Shown here piece after piece: positions 26,701-39,574 of a DNA stretch of 64,000 bases. This DNA comes from Cercis canadensis (Eukaryota; Streptophyta; Magnoliopsida; Fabales; Fabaceae), in contig QAOA01006013.1 of NCBI GenBank assembly GCA_003255065.1, forward strand, positions 435,408 through 499,407. Direction: 5' to 3'. Position numbers and translations under genes: made by a program. Numbering within the stretch: the first letter of the stretch is position 1; each line of letters begins with the position of its first letter. Below the pieces are notes generated by a model. The model ran no database searches. It saw only the letters and a program-made list of their open reading frames with translations, and was not told the DNA's origin.

Positions 26701-29700
26701 AGGTAAATTGTTAACAATTTCTTTTATCCCATATGAACTTTGTTCTTTTGACCTCAGATGCCCAATCTTAATCCATGAATAATGATTAAGAATAGGTTTA
26801 AAAGTTGCTAGCTTGTCTGCTCACCAGAAAAAGGAAAATCTACAAGCTCATGTACCAGTAATAGCTATGCATCACACAATTTTCCCAATTCCAATTGTTG
26901 TTATAATTTGCAGGTTTGAGAAACAAGATGGGGTTGTTTTGATGGCTACTACCAGAAACCTCAAGCAAATTGATGAGGCCTTGCAGAGGCCAGGTCGCAT
27001 GGATAGAATATTTCATCTTCAAAGACCAACTCAAGCAGAGAGAGAAAAAATATTATACTTGTCAGCAAAGGAGAACATGGATGATCAGCTAATTGACTAT
27101 GTAGACTGGAAAAAGGTTTATTTCAAATTCTTAATATAGGTTATGTACATTTACTTTGGACTTTTCATTTTCTTTTATCAATAGAAGTGAGCTTGCGCCC
27201 AAATTATTGCCTCTTATGTCTGGGTTTTTAATGGTGTATAATATTTTCTCTCGACTGATATATGATTGTTCTAGAAATATAAGCCAATCAGAATTAGGCC
27301 TTTTAATATTTATGAAGTTCACGGACAATGTAAAACTGTTTCTCATGTGGAATGATAATTTTGCACTTGAGCTTATAAACACAACTAATAAATTGAAAGC
27401 ATATGAGCAATGATGAGAATGGAGGATACTAAGACTGGAACTAAAGACTATCAGTGACACCATATGACCATAATTGACAACTTATTGTTGCAATGGCTTA
27501 AGCTGATAGAAAAAGAATTGGTCCAACAACAAATATTAGGTAAGCACATGTACCAATGTCCCTGAATTCTGTTTACTAGTTTCGCAATCCTTGTTTTTGA
27601 TCAATGGTTGTTTCTGACCTTCAGATTTGAAACGTCCATTGCTTTTCTCTTTTGCTACTATGGACTCATTGAGCTGTTTATTTTCAGGTTGCTGAGAAGA
27701 CGGCACTTTTACGACCTATTGAATTAAAACTTGTTCCTGTGGCTTTAGAGGGAAGTGCCTTTCGGAGCAAAGTTCTTGACACAGATGAACTAATAAGCTA
27801 TTGTGGTCTCTTTGCAGTAAGAATTTGATTATCTTAATGTCTTTTTAATATTTTAGGAGAATCAAATATAGCTTTATTTATCTGGTCTGGGCATTGCTAA
27901 CCCCGTGTCTCCCCAACCCCCCGCCAAAAAAAAAAAAAGAAACTGAATGATTTCTACTGCTACTCTTCCTCAGTTAAAGAAGTGATTCTTCTGTATGTCT
28001 GTTGCAATGAGCTGCTGACTAATATGCTTCATTTTACATCATGATGTTTCCGTTACTATTTTCATCTTTTAAATATTTTCCTTTTTATTATTAGTTTTAG
28101 GCTTTTCTTCAAGTTACTGCTCATGCAGACCTTATCCATGCTTAAAATTGGTTTTTACAAAAAAAAAAAANAAAAAAAAAAAAGATAATTGATGCCAATC
28201 TAGTTGATATCAACGTAAAATGTGGTTATTTCTTCATTTGATATCATTTTTTTTTTTCTTTTTCCTTTCATCTATAAGTTCTTAGGCGTTCATTTTTAAT
28301 ATATTGCATGAACTATTCTTTTTCCCTTCTGTGATCTTGAGTTTGTTATTGATCTGTTTCCTTTACAAACATTTATATATATAGCGTTTGCTTAGACTTT
28401 CAGTTCTACAATCCCCCCATGGATGTGGAAGACCAAAGTTGTCAAGAAGCTAAGCAAAATGCTGGTGAATCATCTTGGACTAACATTGACAAAAGAAGAT
28501 CTTCAGAATGTTGTTGATTTGATGGAACCATATGGCCAGATAAGCAATGGGCTAGAGCTTCTGAGCCCTCCTGTTGATGTAAGAAACTATCTAATTTCTT
28601 GTATATAATGCTTATATGTGGTCAACTCAGTTACTACAATATCTTGTTATGACTTCACTGAGTTTCTTCCATTTTTAACTTTGAAAATGGTAGTTGTCCA
28701 AGTTTTCTTCTTTTTGGAAGTTTAAATTCAATTTCCTTCTATTACTATAAAAAATGACTAGAAGGAGTTTCTTTTTTGTCCAGTGGACGCGGGAAACAAA
28801 GTTTCCACATGCTGTATGGGCTGCTGGTCGTGGTCTTATTGCTCTTCTGTTGCCAAATTTTGATGCTGTAGATAATGTGTGGCTTGAACCTCTGTCCTGG
28901 CAGGTTAGTCATGCTCATTCTTTGTCTGCTTTTGATTTTTGGTGTCTGGGTTAAATGCATGTTTGAAGAGACTTTACATAGCCTTCCAATATTGTTCTGC
29001 TTCTGCTTGGCACAAGATATGCAGTGGTTTCCGGTGACTATAAATTCCTCTTGTAATTTTTAATTGTCTGACCTACAGGCTTATCATTCGATGTTCCATA
29101 TTGACACCAAGTGTGAGGGAATGCTAGATGTTTGTTGACTAACTTCTAAAAGTAGTCCACACTCCACAGGATATGCCAGAGGAACAAACAAAATACAAAA
29201 AGTTTGACACTCTTAGAGAAGTAGCAAAACAAAAACAATGAAGAGATATTATTCGTTGAACAAAGTCTTAAATCTTGAGTGAACTGTATGACTACATAAT
29301 AAAGACTGCAGAAAGCAGATTTCTGACAAAGTGCTGCTTGTACTTATATTGGGCCTATTGGTAGACTGTCTTCTTCCAATCTTGCTTGGTGATTGTGCTA
29401 GTAAGAGCTTTGTTAATGTTGGGAAATCGTAGGAACTTACAAAAGTTGTATCTGGATGAATAATTGGTAGATTCTCACATCTTTTTACACAGGGAATTGG
29501 ATGTACAAAAATCACAAAAGCAAGAAATGAAGGTTCTGTCAATGGGAATTCCGAATCAAGATCATATCTTGAAAAGAAACTTGTGTTTTGTTTTGGATCA
29601 TATGTTGCCTCCCAAATGCTACTTCCTTTTGGGGAAGAAAACTTACTGTCTTCTTCTGAGATACAGCAGGCGCAAGAGGTTGGCATTGTATTTTACTTGA

Positions 29701-32700
29701 TGCAGCTAAGATTTCTGTTTGTTTTCATGTTTTAAATTCTTTTGAAGATAAAATTATTTATAAATATTTTCTAAGCATAAAATGTGATCACTTTTTTCTT
29801 TTTCATTTTTATCAACAGATAGCTACACGAATGGTCATTCAGTATGGATGGGGTCCTGATGACAGTCCTGCAATTTATTACCACAGTAATGCGGTATACA
29901 CCTTTCTTACTTGCAATTGATCATCCTTGATGAAAAAATGGGGACAATCTGACATTTAAGCGTTAGATTGTAGCATTTGCTAGAGCATTAAACTTGAAAT
30001 ATCTTGCTTTTAACATAGCAAAACAATAATATGTCTGTCTAACTCCTTCTTAGAAAGCACTTGGTACATTAAATATGGTTAACAAGGGGTTTTCTAAAAC
30101 GAATTTACTGAATTGTGAGCGGCTAATCGAGTCATAAAGAATGGGGAAATAAGATAAAATGGTAGACCTGACAATCTCCCAAAAGAACCATGTGTTAAGG
30201 AATCATTGAGATCCAGAACATAATAAGAGCACAATAAAACTTATAAAGCCCATCACTATTCAATTTAAGGCTTCAAGTTCCATGTAGCATTTATTGAGCA
30301 TCAACAGGAAAATTAGAAAAAAGGAAGAAGAAAGCTTTATGAGTTAACAGTTGTCTGTCGGGGAAGAAAATAATAATCTGAAGTTGGTAACTGTTAATTT
30401 TGGTAACTTTGTTCTGGTTGACTAAGCTCAATGGTGTTATTGGTTGCAATTTCACTATCTTAATGCTAGCTGATGGCAGTGGTTAACAACTGGTAGAAGT
30501 TGGCTGTGTTCATAGAGGTGAGCTTTGATTTCTAACGCTTAATGACTGACTTGATCAGTGGAGACGCGCTGCTTTAACTGGTTGCAGTTGTGGTTGTTCA
30601 TCCAGATAGATAGTACTATTGTCTGATTTCTAATAAAAGAACTGTTATTCGCGATGATAAGAATTAATGGAGGATTTCCATGACAACTGCATAAGAAAGG
30701 CTATTTGGCTGAAATATTTTCTCCTTTTTTTTGTAATTAAGGTGTACTTTTTTATGTTGGTTTGGTGGAGACTTCAACATATGCCTTCTGCTGACAGGTT
30801 ACAGCATTAAGCATGGGGGATGACCATGAGTATGTGATGGCAACTAAAGTTGAAAAGGTGTTCAGATGTTGGTACACATTTTTTTCTTCTTGCATGACAA
30901 AGCGTCTAATATATTCTTTTTGTTACATTTCTAGATGTTTGATTTGGCATATCATAAAGCAAAAGACATGCTGCAAAAAAATCGCCTGGTACTTGAAAAG
31001 ATTGTGGAGGAATTACTTGAGTTTGAAATTTTGACTGGAAAGGTAAAGATTTTTCTTTTTAATGCTTCTAAAGTTCTATATCTATCAGTGCTCTAAAAAC
31101 TGGACTGGACCACCTGGTCCGACCAGTAAACTGGAGATATCTTTTCAAATATGTTTAGTAGTTATTGGGTCCCACAAATATCATATAATAATTCAAATTT
31201 TATTGATATATTTGCTAAATCCAGTATGTTTGCGTCTTAGTAGGAGAATTAACTGACTCAAGTATTACTTAAAAAAAAAAATTGTCAGTCAAAGCCACAG
31301 TTTTAGAAACTTGATTGGACAGGCCAGTTCAACCATGAACCAGATAGTTCCCCCTTCCCCCAATTGACATCTAACAACCATTTTTCACTTTAAACCGGAT
31401 TGAACCTTCTTATCTGCCTGAACAAGCCAGTCTTTATCAATCCAGTACCAGCTGACCCGTTGCCAGTTTGGTAGGTTCAGTGGTTTTAGCTGACAATGAT
31501 GTGCTAGCGTTTAAAGCTGCCATGTCTTCATTCAAAAATTACACAAATGGGGTGGTCAAAATCTGGTTTTGACTGACTGTCTAAGCGGTTGAACCAAGTG
31601 ACCCGTGTCTTGCTCATGTTTCTGGTTTATCTTCCAGTCTTGTTTTTAAAACACTGGTGTAAGAATGAACTCACTTGGGATTTGTCTGATTCCAAATCTC
31701 TGTCCTGTTATTTTTCCCCTCCTCTTCCTTTTGAACTCTGTTGATCATTTTCACATCATTAAACATATTATTCTATTGTTAATAGCACAATTACTCACCT
31801 GCTTGCAGGATTTGGAAAGAATTGCTGCAGATAATGGTGGAATAAGGGAGAAAGAACCGTTTTCTCTCTGTGAAGTTCATGTTAGAGAGGTATATGATTA
31901 CTATCCTTAAACTTAAGTATGGATAGAAATGTTTTATTAGTATAGAGAGTGGATAAAATCTTTTTGTATCCTTTTGCATGGATTTCATTTTGAAAACTCT
32001 TATTCGCCAAATATTTTACGTGTGCATTTAGCTCATGGTGGTGTTTAGTGATTCTCAGGCAAGTGGGAAGCGTCTAGCTACATTGGTACATTTATAAACA
32101 GATTATCTATTCCAATTTGTAGGATTGATGAAAACAAAATATTACTTTATCTTTAGAAATAAAAATGAAATAATTATTTATCTGTTTGTACATGTTAGTA
32201 AAATTGAAAACTTCAAATACTTGCTTTCTAAAGCAGGCTGGCCAGCTGAGAGCCCAGTTTGTGAATCTTTGAGCTATATATATATATATATATTTTGGTA
32301 CTTTGGCTACGGCTTTGGGTTCGAACACGGAACTCACAAGCCCTGAAGATGACCTTAGTACCACTCGGCCACATATCATTTGAAAACAAGCCTTAGGTTG
32401 AAAACTGGCTCAATTTAGGTGGGACAAGAATTTAGGCGGACTACGCTTGGACTTGAACCATGCTACAGCTGCAAGCACGTTGATTTCTGTCTATCTGTTT
32501 GCATGCCTGATCAATCCATTTCTCTGCAAAGGGCTGGAAAGGGAAGGGGAGCAGTCCCCTCTCATAACCTTCCCATTGCATCACCGATGAAATCTTGTAA
32601 ACCTGGGTTTGCAGTCTAACTTACACGTAAATAAATGATGTTGTAATTTTTATCTGCAACATGTATATTGTTCATAAATAGTATAATTACGTAAGAATTT

Positions 32701-32826
32701 ACAGTTAGTCGACCTCCCAATCCCCATTTATATCTGTCTAAAGATCAGTCTGACTTTACCTCCACTCTTTTCCAGCCAACATCTACCAGCTTCCTTGAAC
32801 GAGGAAGTGCTCTACTAGCAGCCTAG
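20781..32826 (+). CDS. FTSHI5: FTSHI5: inactive FtsH-like AAA-ATPase of the plastid envelope
   Basis: Proteolytically inactive FtsH relative; in Arabidopsis FTSHI5 (EMB2458) belongs to the Ycf2-FtsHi import-motor complex and is embryo-essential. Nineteen exons: 20781-21793, 21924-22395, 22880-23080, 23168-23461, 23558-23827, 24465-24554, 24647-24778, 25032-25205, 25623-25744, 26914-27115, 27688-27816, 28396-28578, 28784-28903, 29493-29678, 29819-29893, 30798-30857, 30935-31042, 31809-31889, 32776-32826. They sum to 3963 nt, 1320 residues plus stop, in frame throughout and about the length I recall for Arabidopsis. Features: transit-peptide-like N-terminus, hydrophobic segment about 118-137, coiled coil about 190-330, second hydrophobic segment about 700-722, Walker A GERGTGKT (830-837), Walker B region FVEDFD, arginine-finger motif RPGRMDR (948-954). 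The HEXXH zinc site is replaced by WAAGR (1106-1110). The start at 20781 is the first ATG of the frame. Confidence 0.95.
25461..25495 (+). repeat. (TG)n microsatellite in FTSHI5 intron 8
   Basis: A TG-dinucleotide run interrupted by GTTG and followed by a GTAT run, in the intron between exons 25032-25205 and 25623-25744. Confidence 0.8.
31086..31656. mobile_element. Non-autonomous hAT-like element in FTSHI5 intron 17
   Basis: The left end CAGTGCTCTAAAAACTGGAC and the right end (reverse complement CAGTGTTTTAAAAACAAGAC) are terminal inverted repeats. They are closely related to those of the 4.1-kb hAT element at 40193-44308 (CAAGGTTTTAAAAACCGGAC). The 571-bp interior carries many CCAGT/ACTGG-type subterminal motifs (CTGGTCCGACCAG, GGCCAGTT, AACCGG), as in the large element, and no coding sequence. 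No convincing 8-bp target duplication is visible. Confidence 0.65.
32270..32372 (-). repeat. SINE-like fragment with tRNA-type promoter boxes
   Basis: On the minus strand the segment starts GTGGCCGAGTGGTA, a good A box resembling class II tRNAs (Ser/Leu type), and has a B box GTTCGAACCC at 32318-32327, about 40 bases on. It cannot fold into a full tRNA and runs into an (AT)n tract. It is read as a tRNA-derived SINE head in the last intron of FTSHI5; a tRNA pseudogene is the alternative. Confidence 0.45.
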
Positions 32827-33809
32827 ACCAGTAGAATACTGTTAGCTTCAGTTTCGATGTACTTCTTGGATAAGCATGGATGGTTTATGATGCAACATGC
32901 TCTGCTATTACCAAGTCCCATGTCCGTATTTGGATGAGAAGAGGTGGCAGTTTTCCTTCTCAGCCCTCATTTCCGGATGTCAGAAAAATCCTAATAGCTT
33001 TTCCTTAACATTCCAAAATGTAAGTTGTTTATTCCACTCTTCAGCTTGATCAACGTGTAACTATTAATTTTGATTACACAAATATATTTTTCGGAACTAT
33101 ATGGTTAAATTCTTAGTTCTTGAAGAATAATGGTTATAAGTTGCAATTTTTTCCTTATTCCTTGGATTAAGTTGTACGTTGCTGTTTAATGGTTGAAGTA
33201 TTAAAAGGAATAAAAGATCATGTAAATCCCACTATATTAGCATGGAGGGCATAAAAGCACTTCGAACCCAACTTATCATCCCCTATAAAGGGAAAAAAAA
33301 TTATTTATTGTGCGACAGTCAAACTTTGTAAAAGACCTATTGAAAAGTTATTAGCCTTCGGCTTAATTGGCATTTGACTCTCTGTAAACCTTGCAAACTC
33401 GGGTTTGAATTTGGACAAGTGCAATTTTTTCTTTTTGCTCCTAATCCCCTCTCCTGAAAATTGTACCGTATACAAAAAGAAATAATTACTGAAAAGCGCT
33501 TGCAAAGCCAACAACTATAGAATCGATTATCGATAAGGCAATTTAGCCAAAAAGAAAAGAAAAAAATGAAGATAAGGATTTTGGATTGGCTTGTGCCAGT
33601 CTCTGGACTGGGAAACTGTTATTTAATCGAAATCCTGACAATCAACTTTAACTTTATAAGGATAAATTTGTGGTTCAATGAATTTCTGTTCTTTTTTTTC
33701 CAAAAAAAAAGAAAAAATTTATGGAGATACATACGTCAGATGCTAAAAATTTAGTTGAAAGGTAACAATTGTATCAGAGAGGAAATTGAAAATATAAACA
33801 AATTTGTTA
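32827..33809. other. Convergent intergenic region FTSHI5 / MIK1
   Basis: It contains the 3' UTRs of both genes, which face each other. GGAATAAAAG near 33208 could serve as a plus-strand polyadenylation signal. No other coding sequence or clear repeat is seen. Confidence 0.5.
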
Positions 33810-36800
33810 CTAGAAAAAGCTTCCTATTGGGGCAGGGGTGAAGATTGGCTTTTCCTTGGTAGCATCGTGTTCCCCGTTATGACAAACACTTTTCCTTCTG
33901 GGCTTTGCCTCTCCAAGCATTGTGATGATATCCCTCATGGATGGTCTTTCCTTTGGAAGCTTTGATGTACAAAGAAGTGCAATTCGGAGTACAAGAAGCA
34001 TCTCTTCTTGGACATGTTTGCACTGCCCGGCTATGTTGGGGTCCAGTGCTTCTTCCAATCCTCTGTTTCTTCTCTTCTTTCGTACCCATTCAACTATGTC
34101 TCCAGATTCTTCAAATGAAGGGTCTAATGGCATTTTGCCAGTTAGAAGCTCCAAAAGTACAACTCCATAACTGTATATGTCACTCTTCTCATCCACCTTA
34201 AGAGTATAACCATATTCTAGAAAACCAAAAAAAAATAAAGAATATCAATAACTTGTTTGAACGGAAAAAAGAATCAAACAGAAAATGGCGTGATCGTGTG
34301 CTTGTATGTCAAGACATCTGTGAGAGCATAAATAAAAGAAAAACATAGAAACTCACCCGGAGCTATATATCCATAAGATCCAGCCACCATTGAAACTGTT
34401 TCATTCTTGTGGATCATCATCTTGGCCAACCCAAAATCTGCAATCCTTGCCTCCAGATTTGCATCAAGGAGTATATTATTAGACTTAATATCCCTATGAA
34501 TAATTGGTGGATGACAATCATGATGGAGATAATGTAGCCCATGTGCTACTCCAAGAGCTATGTTGTACCTTGAAACCCAGTCCACCAGCAACGTTTCAGA
34601 TTGTTGACCGTGTAGTGCTGTCCCAAGATTCCCATTGGGCATGTGCTCATACACTATCATCACATCCTTTTCATTGTGAACATATCCCAATAGTCTCACA
34701 ATGTTCCTATGCCTCAGCCTCCCTAGGAGGTTCACTTCTCCTAATATATCATTACTGTTTTCTATGTCTGTTCCTGATCTCCATAGTTTCTTCACTGCTA
34801 CAGTTACATGCGGTCTATGAATTTCAGCTTTGTAAACAATACCTGTGCCACCCATGCCTATTACATTTGATTCTTTGACGCAAGTTAGGATATCACTACT
34901 AGTGAAACTGACCCTCTGGAATGCCACTAACCTCCAAGGCCATTCTTCATTGCTCCTTTTGGACCAATCATGGAAGAAACTGTCAGACAAATACCATCTT
35001 GTATATAACAATCTACCAGCAAAATATGCTATACCAAGAGATATAATCACTGAAATGCCAATCAGAAAACCAATAATGATATGCTTGATGTGCGGGCTCC
35101 TTTGCTGCCTTGTAATGGTGAATTCCTGGGAGCATGGAGGAAGAATGCCTCCGCAAAGACCGGCATTGCCAATAAGATCATTAGGATTTATGGTCACCAG
35201 AATCCCATTTGCAGGTACTGGACCCTCAAGCTTGTTGTAAGACAGGTTGAGCATTTCCAGAGCAGGGGAGCTGCCAAAGTTTTGGGGTATCCGGCCAGTG
35301 AGGGAATTGTTGGACAGATCAACAAGAGCTAAGGTGGGCATGTTTGTGATTGCTTTCGGAATTTCCCCAGTTAACTGGTTGTTTCTGAGGTTCAAATTCA
35401 CCAGCTTTTGACAAGAAGCTATGCTTTCTGGGATTTTGCCAGAGATATGATTGCTTGAAAGATCCAATACAGAGAGAGATGGGCAGTCTTGGAACTCATC
35501 TGGAATGTTGCCTTCCAATTTGTTGTGGCAAGCAATGAAGGTTTGAAGGGTTGGAATAGAGAGAATTCCAGAAGGCAGAGATGACTCAAGATGGTTCAAA
35601 GAAACATCAATGAAAGAAATTGATGTAGATAAAGTGATATCTATTGGAATTTGCCCAATGAGGTTGTTCTTTGCCAATTCCAGCCTTTGAAGGCCTGGAA
35701 GGTTTCCAAAGCCAACTGGAATAATCCCAGAAATGAGATTGTTTTGAATCCGAACACGAACCAAAGACAAACAATTTGAAAGACCTTTTGGAATGGAACC
35801 AGAGAAAGAATTGTTGAAGAGGATTAGTTTCGTGAGGTTGCCAGAATTACACAAACCTGGAGGAATCTCACCAGATAGTGAGTTAGAGGACACATCTAAC
35901 CACTGCAAAGCGGAGTTCTGTCCAAGGTTTACTGGCAAAGGACCTTGTAAAGAATTTTTCCATAGCTCAAGAACCTCTAAATTTTTCAAATCACCAATAT
36001 TGTCTGGTACAGTACCAGTTAGTTTGTTGCTCATTAAATTCAAGAGCCGCAGGTTCTTCAATTTGGCAACTTCTTCTGGAATCTGCCCGGAAACGTGATT
36101 ATCAGAGAGGTCCAAAAATGCCAGTGAGGTAATGTTACCAATTTCAGGTGGAATCTTTCCTTCCAACTTGTTCTGGTACAAGTAAATTGTAGTAAGTTTT
36201 TGCAGCCTACCCAATTGAGGTGGAATCTGACCACTGAGATTGCCTACAGCCAAGTCTAGGTACTGAAGATTGGTGAGGTTGCCAAACTCTGCAGGGATCT
36301 TACCTTGAAACTCATTGTATCCTAGAATTAATGTCTCTAGAGAAGCAAGTTGTCCAAGGTGTCCTGGAATACTCCCTGTAAAATTGTTCCCTGAAAGGCC
36401 AAGAAATGTGAGCTTCTGCAAATTCTTGAAACTCGTGGGAATTGTACCTTGAAAGTAGCTCCCTCGAAAATCAAGGTTTTCAAGCAATGTTGCATTTCCA
36501 AGATCCTCTGGAAGAAAACCTAGAAAGTCATTGCTTGATGCATTAATGGATTTCAATCCCGCCGCTCTTCCAATACCGGTGGGAAAGCTGCCAGTGAAGT
36601 AGTTCTGGCTCACGTCAAAGCTCTTCAAGGAAGTGAGATTGGACAGTGATTTTGGCAATGACGAAGCAAAATTATTACAACTTATGTTGAAAAAAGAGAG
36701 ACTGGAAATGGCTTGAATGTGGTCTGAAACATGGCCACTAAGATTCATGTTGGAGAGATCAAGTCTCTCTACAAAGCCTTCAGAGTTGCACCAAACTCCA

Positions 36801-37000
36801 GTCCAGTTACAATGGGTTGAACCTTTCTCTGTCACAATGCTTGGTACTTTCCAATCCTTGAGATAATTCATTGTATCAATGAGACTAGATTTGATTGAGA
36901 GCAGAGTTGAGAATTCATCACTGGCTGCAGCTTGAGCTCCCTCAGCAAAAACAAGAGAGAGGCCAATGTAACAGTAGAAGAAGAGCAAGTGGGTTTGCAT
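33810..37000 (-). CDS. MIK1: LRR receptor-like kinase, MIK1-type (LRR XI)
   Basis: Plasma-membrane receptor kinase. The closest relative I recall is Arabidopsis MIK1 (At4g28650), a co-receptor for the pollen-tube attractant LURE1; the PXL/TDR group is the nearest alternative. Two exons: 34357-37000 (ATG at 37000-36998) and 33810-34216, joined by a 140-bp GT-AG intron (34217-34356). Together they give 3051 nt, 1016 residues plus stop. Order: signal peptide (about 1-25); LRRNT domain with CNWTGVWC; about twenty plant-type LRRs (LxxLxLSxNxLxGxIP); paired-cysteine end [13 protein letters not shown]; transmembrane segment about 641-662; kinase with P-loop GMGGTG (about 715-720), AVKK lysine (about 737), HRDIKSNN (RD-type) and DFG. 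All catalytic residues are present, so the kinase should be active. The intron lies in the activation segment, right after GSYGYIAP. Confidence 0.88.
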
Positions 37001-39150
37001 TTTTCTTGTTCTACTCTTGGGTGTTTGTTCCTCTTAATTGTATTGCATTTTTCAGAGCTGGGAACAACGGAGTAAGGTTGAGGCCAGAGAGAGTTATATC
37101 AAGTTCTTTTTCTGGGTGACAAATTAGTTTATAGTTAAGCTTGCTAATGATAGATAACTGATGATAAGCAAAAGAAAAAGAAAAGGAAGAGGACTAGTTT
37201 AATTGGATATACGTGGGTACTTGGGATGTGGACCAACTAATCATGTGCAACTAATGACTGTCAATCTTTGGACTCATTTGAAATCTCCTAGACAGTATAA
37301 CATGCAGAGAATGTGTTCCAGAAATAACTGATAAACTATGTTCGAATAGTGAGGTCAACTCAAGTGGGTAAATTACTGCTTGAAAACTTGTAATGCTTTA
37401 TTCTTATCCCTTTTTAACACTTGTTATTGAATATCTCAACAATAGTTTCATACATTCTGCTATATTCAAGTGAACATATCACAGAGAAGGAAAAAAAGAA
37501 AGAAAAAAGAGTGAACTTTTTGTTTTTCTTCTATCCTTGGTTGGCTTCGTTGAAATGAAATATTTGACTGAATTTTTAGTGATCCAGTATTCCAGTAGCC
37601 TAATTTTTACTCCAAAGATACTTGAGCTGAAGTAGATTTCCTGAAGGTTCTGACTTACTATGAAGATAGATTGGAAACAAAAAGACAGTTTGGAACTTTC
37701 TATGAGTGTGAATGAAGAAAGAGAGAGATAAGAGAGATGGTGTATTTTTTTTTTTTTAGGGAATGTGTTTTTGGAACAATCATTGTCTGTGCCTACCAAA
37801 CCCCATTCCCTGTCATAAAGCAATTGTGTACCATTTCTCTTGCTAACACATGGGCACATATGGCCTTATGCAATTATTATAAATTTAAATAAGATATTAT
37901 ACTTTTTTCCAATCAAAGATTAATAATTTGACCCATAAACAATGAAAGGGGAAAGACTGGAAGCCATGTGAAATGGGCAGCTTGAAGCTTCCTAAATGTT
38001 GAGGAGAGGACTTGGTACTCAATTACTCATTATAGGAACTTTGCAAGTGATTTCACCAACGGAAGCTCCTTACATTACATTGCAACTGCATCTCCTTCTA
38101 TTATTTTCTGCCCATTTGGCATTGGGAATCAAAGAGAGGTTGATTATTGAATAATGATGGCTTATCATATGTGAATGTGCCCCACATGGTTTTATGCTCC
38201 ACCACCGCCATTAATCATTTCCTTATTGCAGAATATTTATTTATGGTTTTCCAGCGAACTGGAGAATTTTGGATAATGCAAAACGGTACCCATTTCTTAA
38301 TTATGTAGGAAAAAATATAAAATTCCTTTATGCTTTATTTGGGAGTAAAAATAAAATAAAAAGGAGAAAGTACAGACAAGATATAGACTTTGGATGTGAT
38401 TATTTAAAAAGAATGAAAGAAAAAGAGAAAAAACTTCAACCATTGTCCTTGAACTAGCTCGAGCAGAGACCAAACATAAAATCAGGAGTGGATATGGGAA
38501 AGAATAAAAGTTTAAACTGGCATTGCAAATTTTGTCCCCTTTAATCACATCCTTGGGAAAGTGTTTGAAGTAATGGATTATATCATATCATCACTTTGTT
38601 TATTTTGGGATTAATTTCTAATAAACAGGGCTGTAAACTTCAAAGAAATATTTACTTGGGATGGGATGTGAATAAGATAAAGATATCAAGTTAGGTAACC
38701 TTTTTAATGTGGTGCTGGACTTCTAATATTAATATTCTTATGCCACTTTATATGATGTGCCTAGTCAAATTAACTGAGACAAGCTGATAGCTGATCAAAA
38801 TATGTGATTTAAAATTCAAGCTTTGGATAGGGAAAGGAAATTAAATAAAGTAAAATATTATTATCATTAAAGTTAAACTTGATAGACATTACTAGGTAGG
38901 CCATCTAATATTGCTGCCAAAATCATGTCATGCAAGAGTTCACACTATGCATTAAGATGGAGAAACAGTTCGCTATTTGGCGTATCCGAGTGCCCCTAAT
39001 GTACAAGATTAGATAGCTGTTCATGATCCACTTCTTGTCTCTTCAACACTCACAAATTCTTAGATACACACTTCTTGTAATATTTTCACAAGATAGGACT
39101 CACATCTTTTTTATAAGAATATTAATTCAAAAATGTTGCAAATTTAACCA
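37001..39150. other. Intergenic, upstream of MIK1
   Basis: This includes the MIK1 promoter and 5' UTR (first few hundred bases, with GATATAACT near 37092-37100 on the minus strand as a weak TATA candidate). The rest is AT-rich, with short open frames that have no recognisable domain. No RNA gene seen. Confidence 0.4.
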
Positions 39151-39574
39151 GGCTCTTTTACAAACAAATTTATTAATTTATAATAGTTTTTAATTTAATT
39201 ACTTAAATATTATATATATATATTTTTTTAAAAAAAAACATAACCAACATGTGGGGATTACAGACGCGCCAATAGTCACGTGACGTATTCATGTCGGTGG
39301 CCCCATGACATGTCCTTTCTTGTTGTCTTTAAGAATAAAAAAAAAAAAGGAAAAAGCTACAGGTAATCAAGTTTATGAAGGGATATGTCAATAACCTATT
39401 GGCGTGTCCCACGTGGACACGCCACATAGTCATTAGTGTCTCCGGTGGTCCCCATATGTTCGAAAAGTTTTTTTTTTAAAAAAAAAAAAACTGTAATATT
39501 TATGTAATTAAGTTAAAAAGTGTGATAGATATGTAATTTTATTACTAAAGTATAATATTTAGGTCAATGAGCCA
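39151..39574. mobile_element. Foldback element with long imperfect terminal inverted repeats
   Basis: The left arm (from GGCTCTTTTACAAAC, through ATTACTTAAATATTATA) pairs with the reverse complement of the right arm (GGCTCATTGACCTAAATATT ... ATTACATAAATATTACAG), about 85-100 bp each. The interior is GC-rich with CACGTG-centred palindromes: GTCACGTGAC near 39276, and GGCGTGTCC / GGACACGCC flanking CACGTG near 39400-39423. No coding sequence. The ends resemble those of the elements at 57787-59054 and 55135-55651. Confidence 0.55.

Noticed and set aside
34504-36098. Several plus-strand open frames of 83-131 residues opposite MIK1
   Set aside because: All overlap the long LRR-kinase exon in antisense, have no recognisable domains, and are shadow frames of LRR coding sequence.
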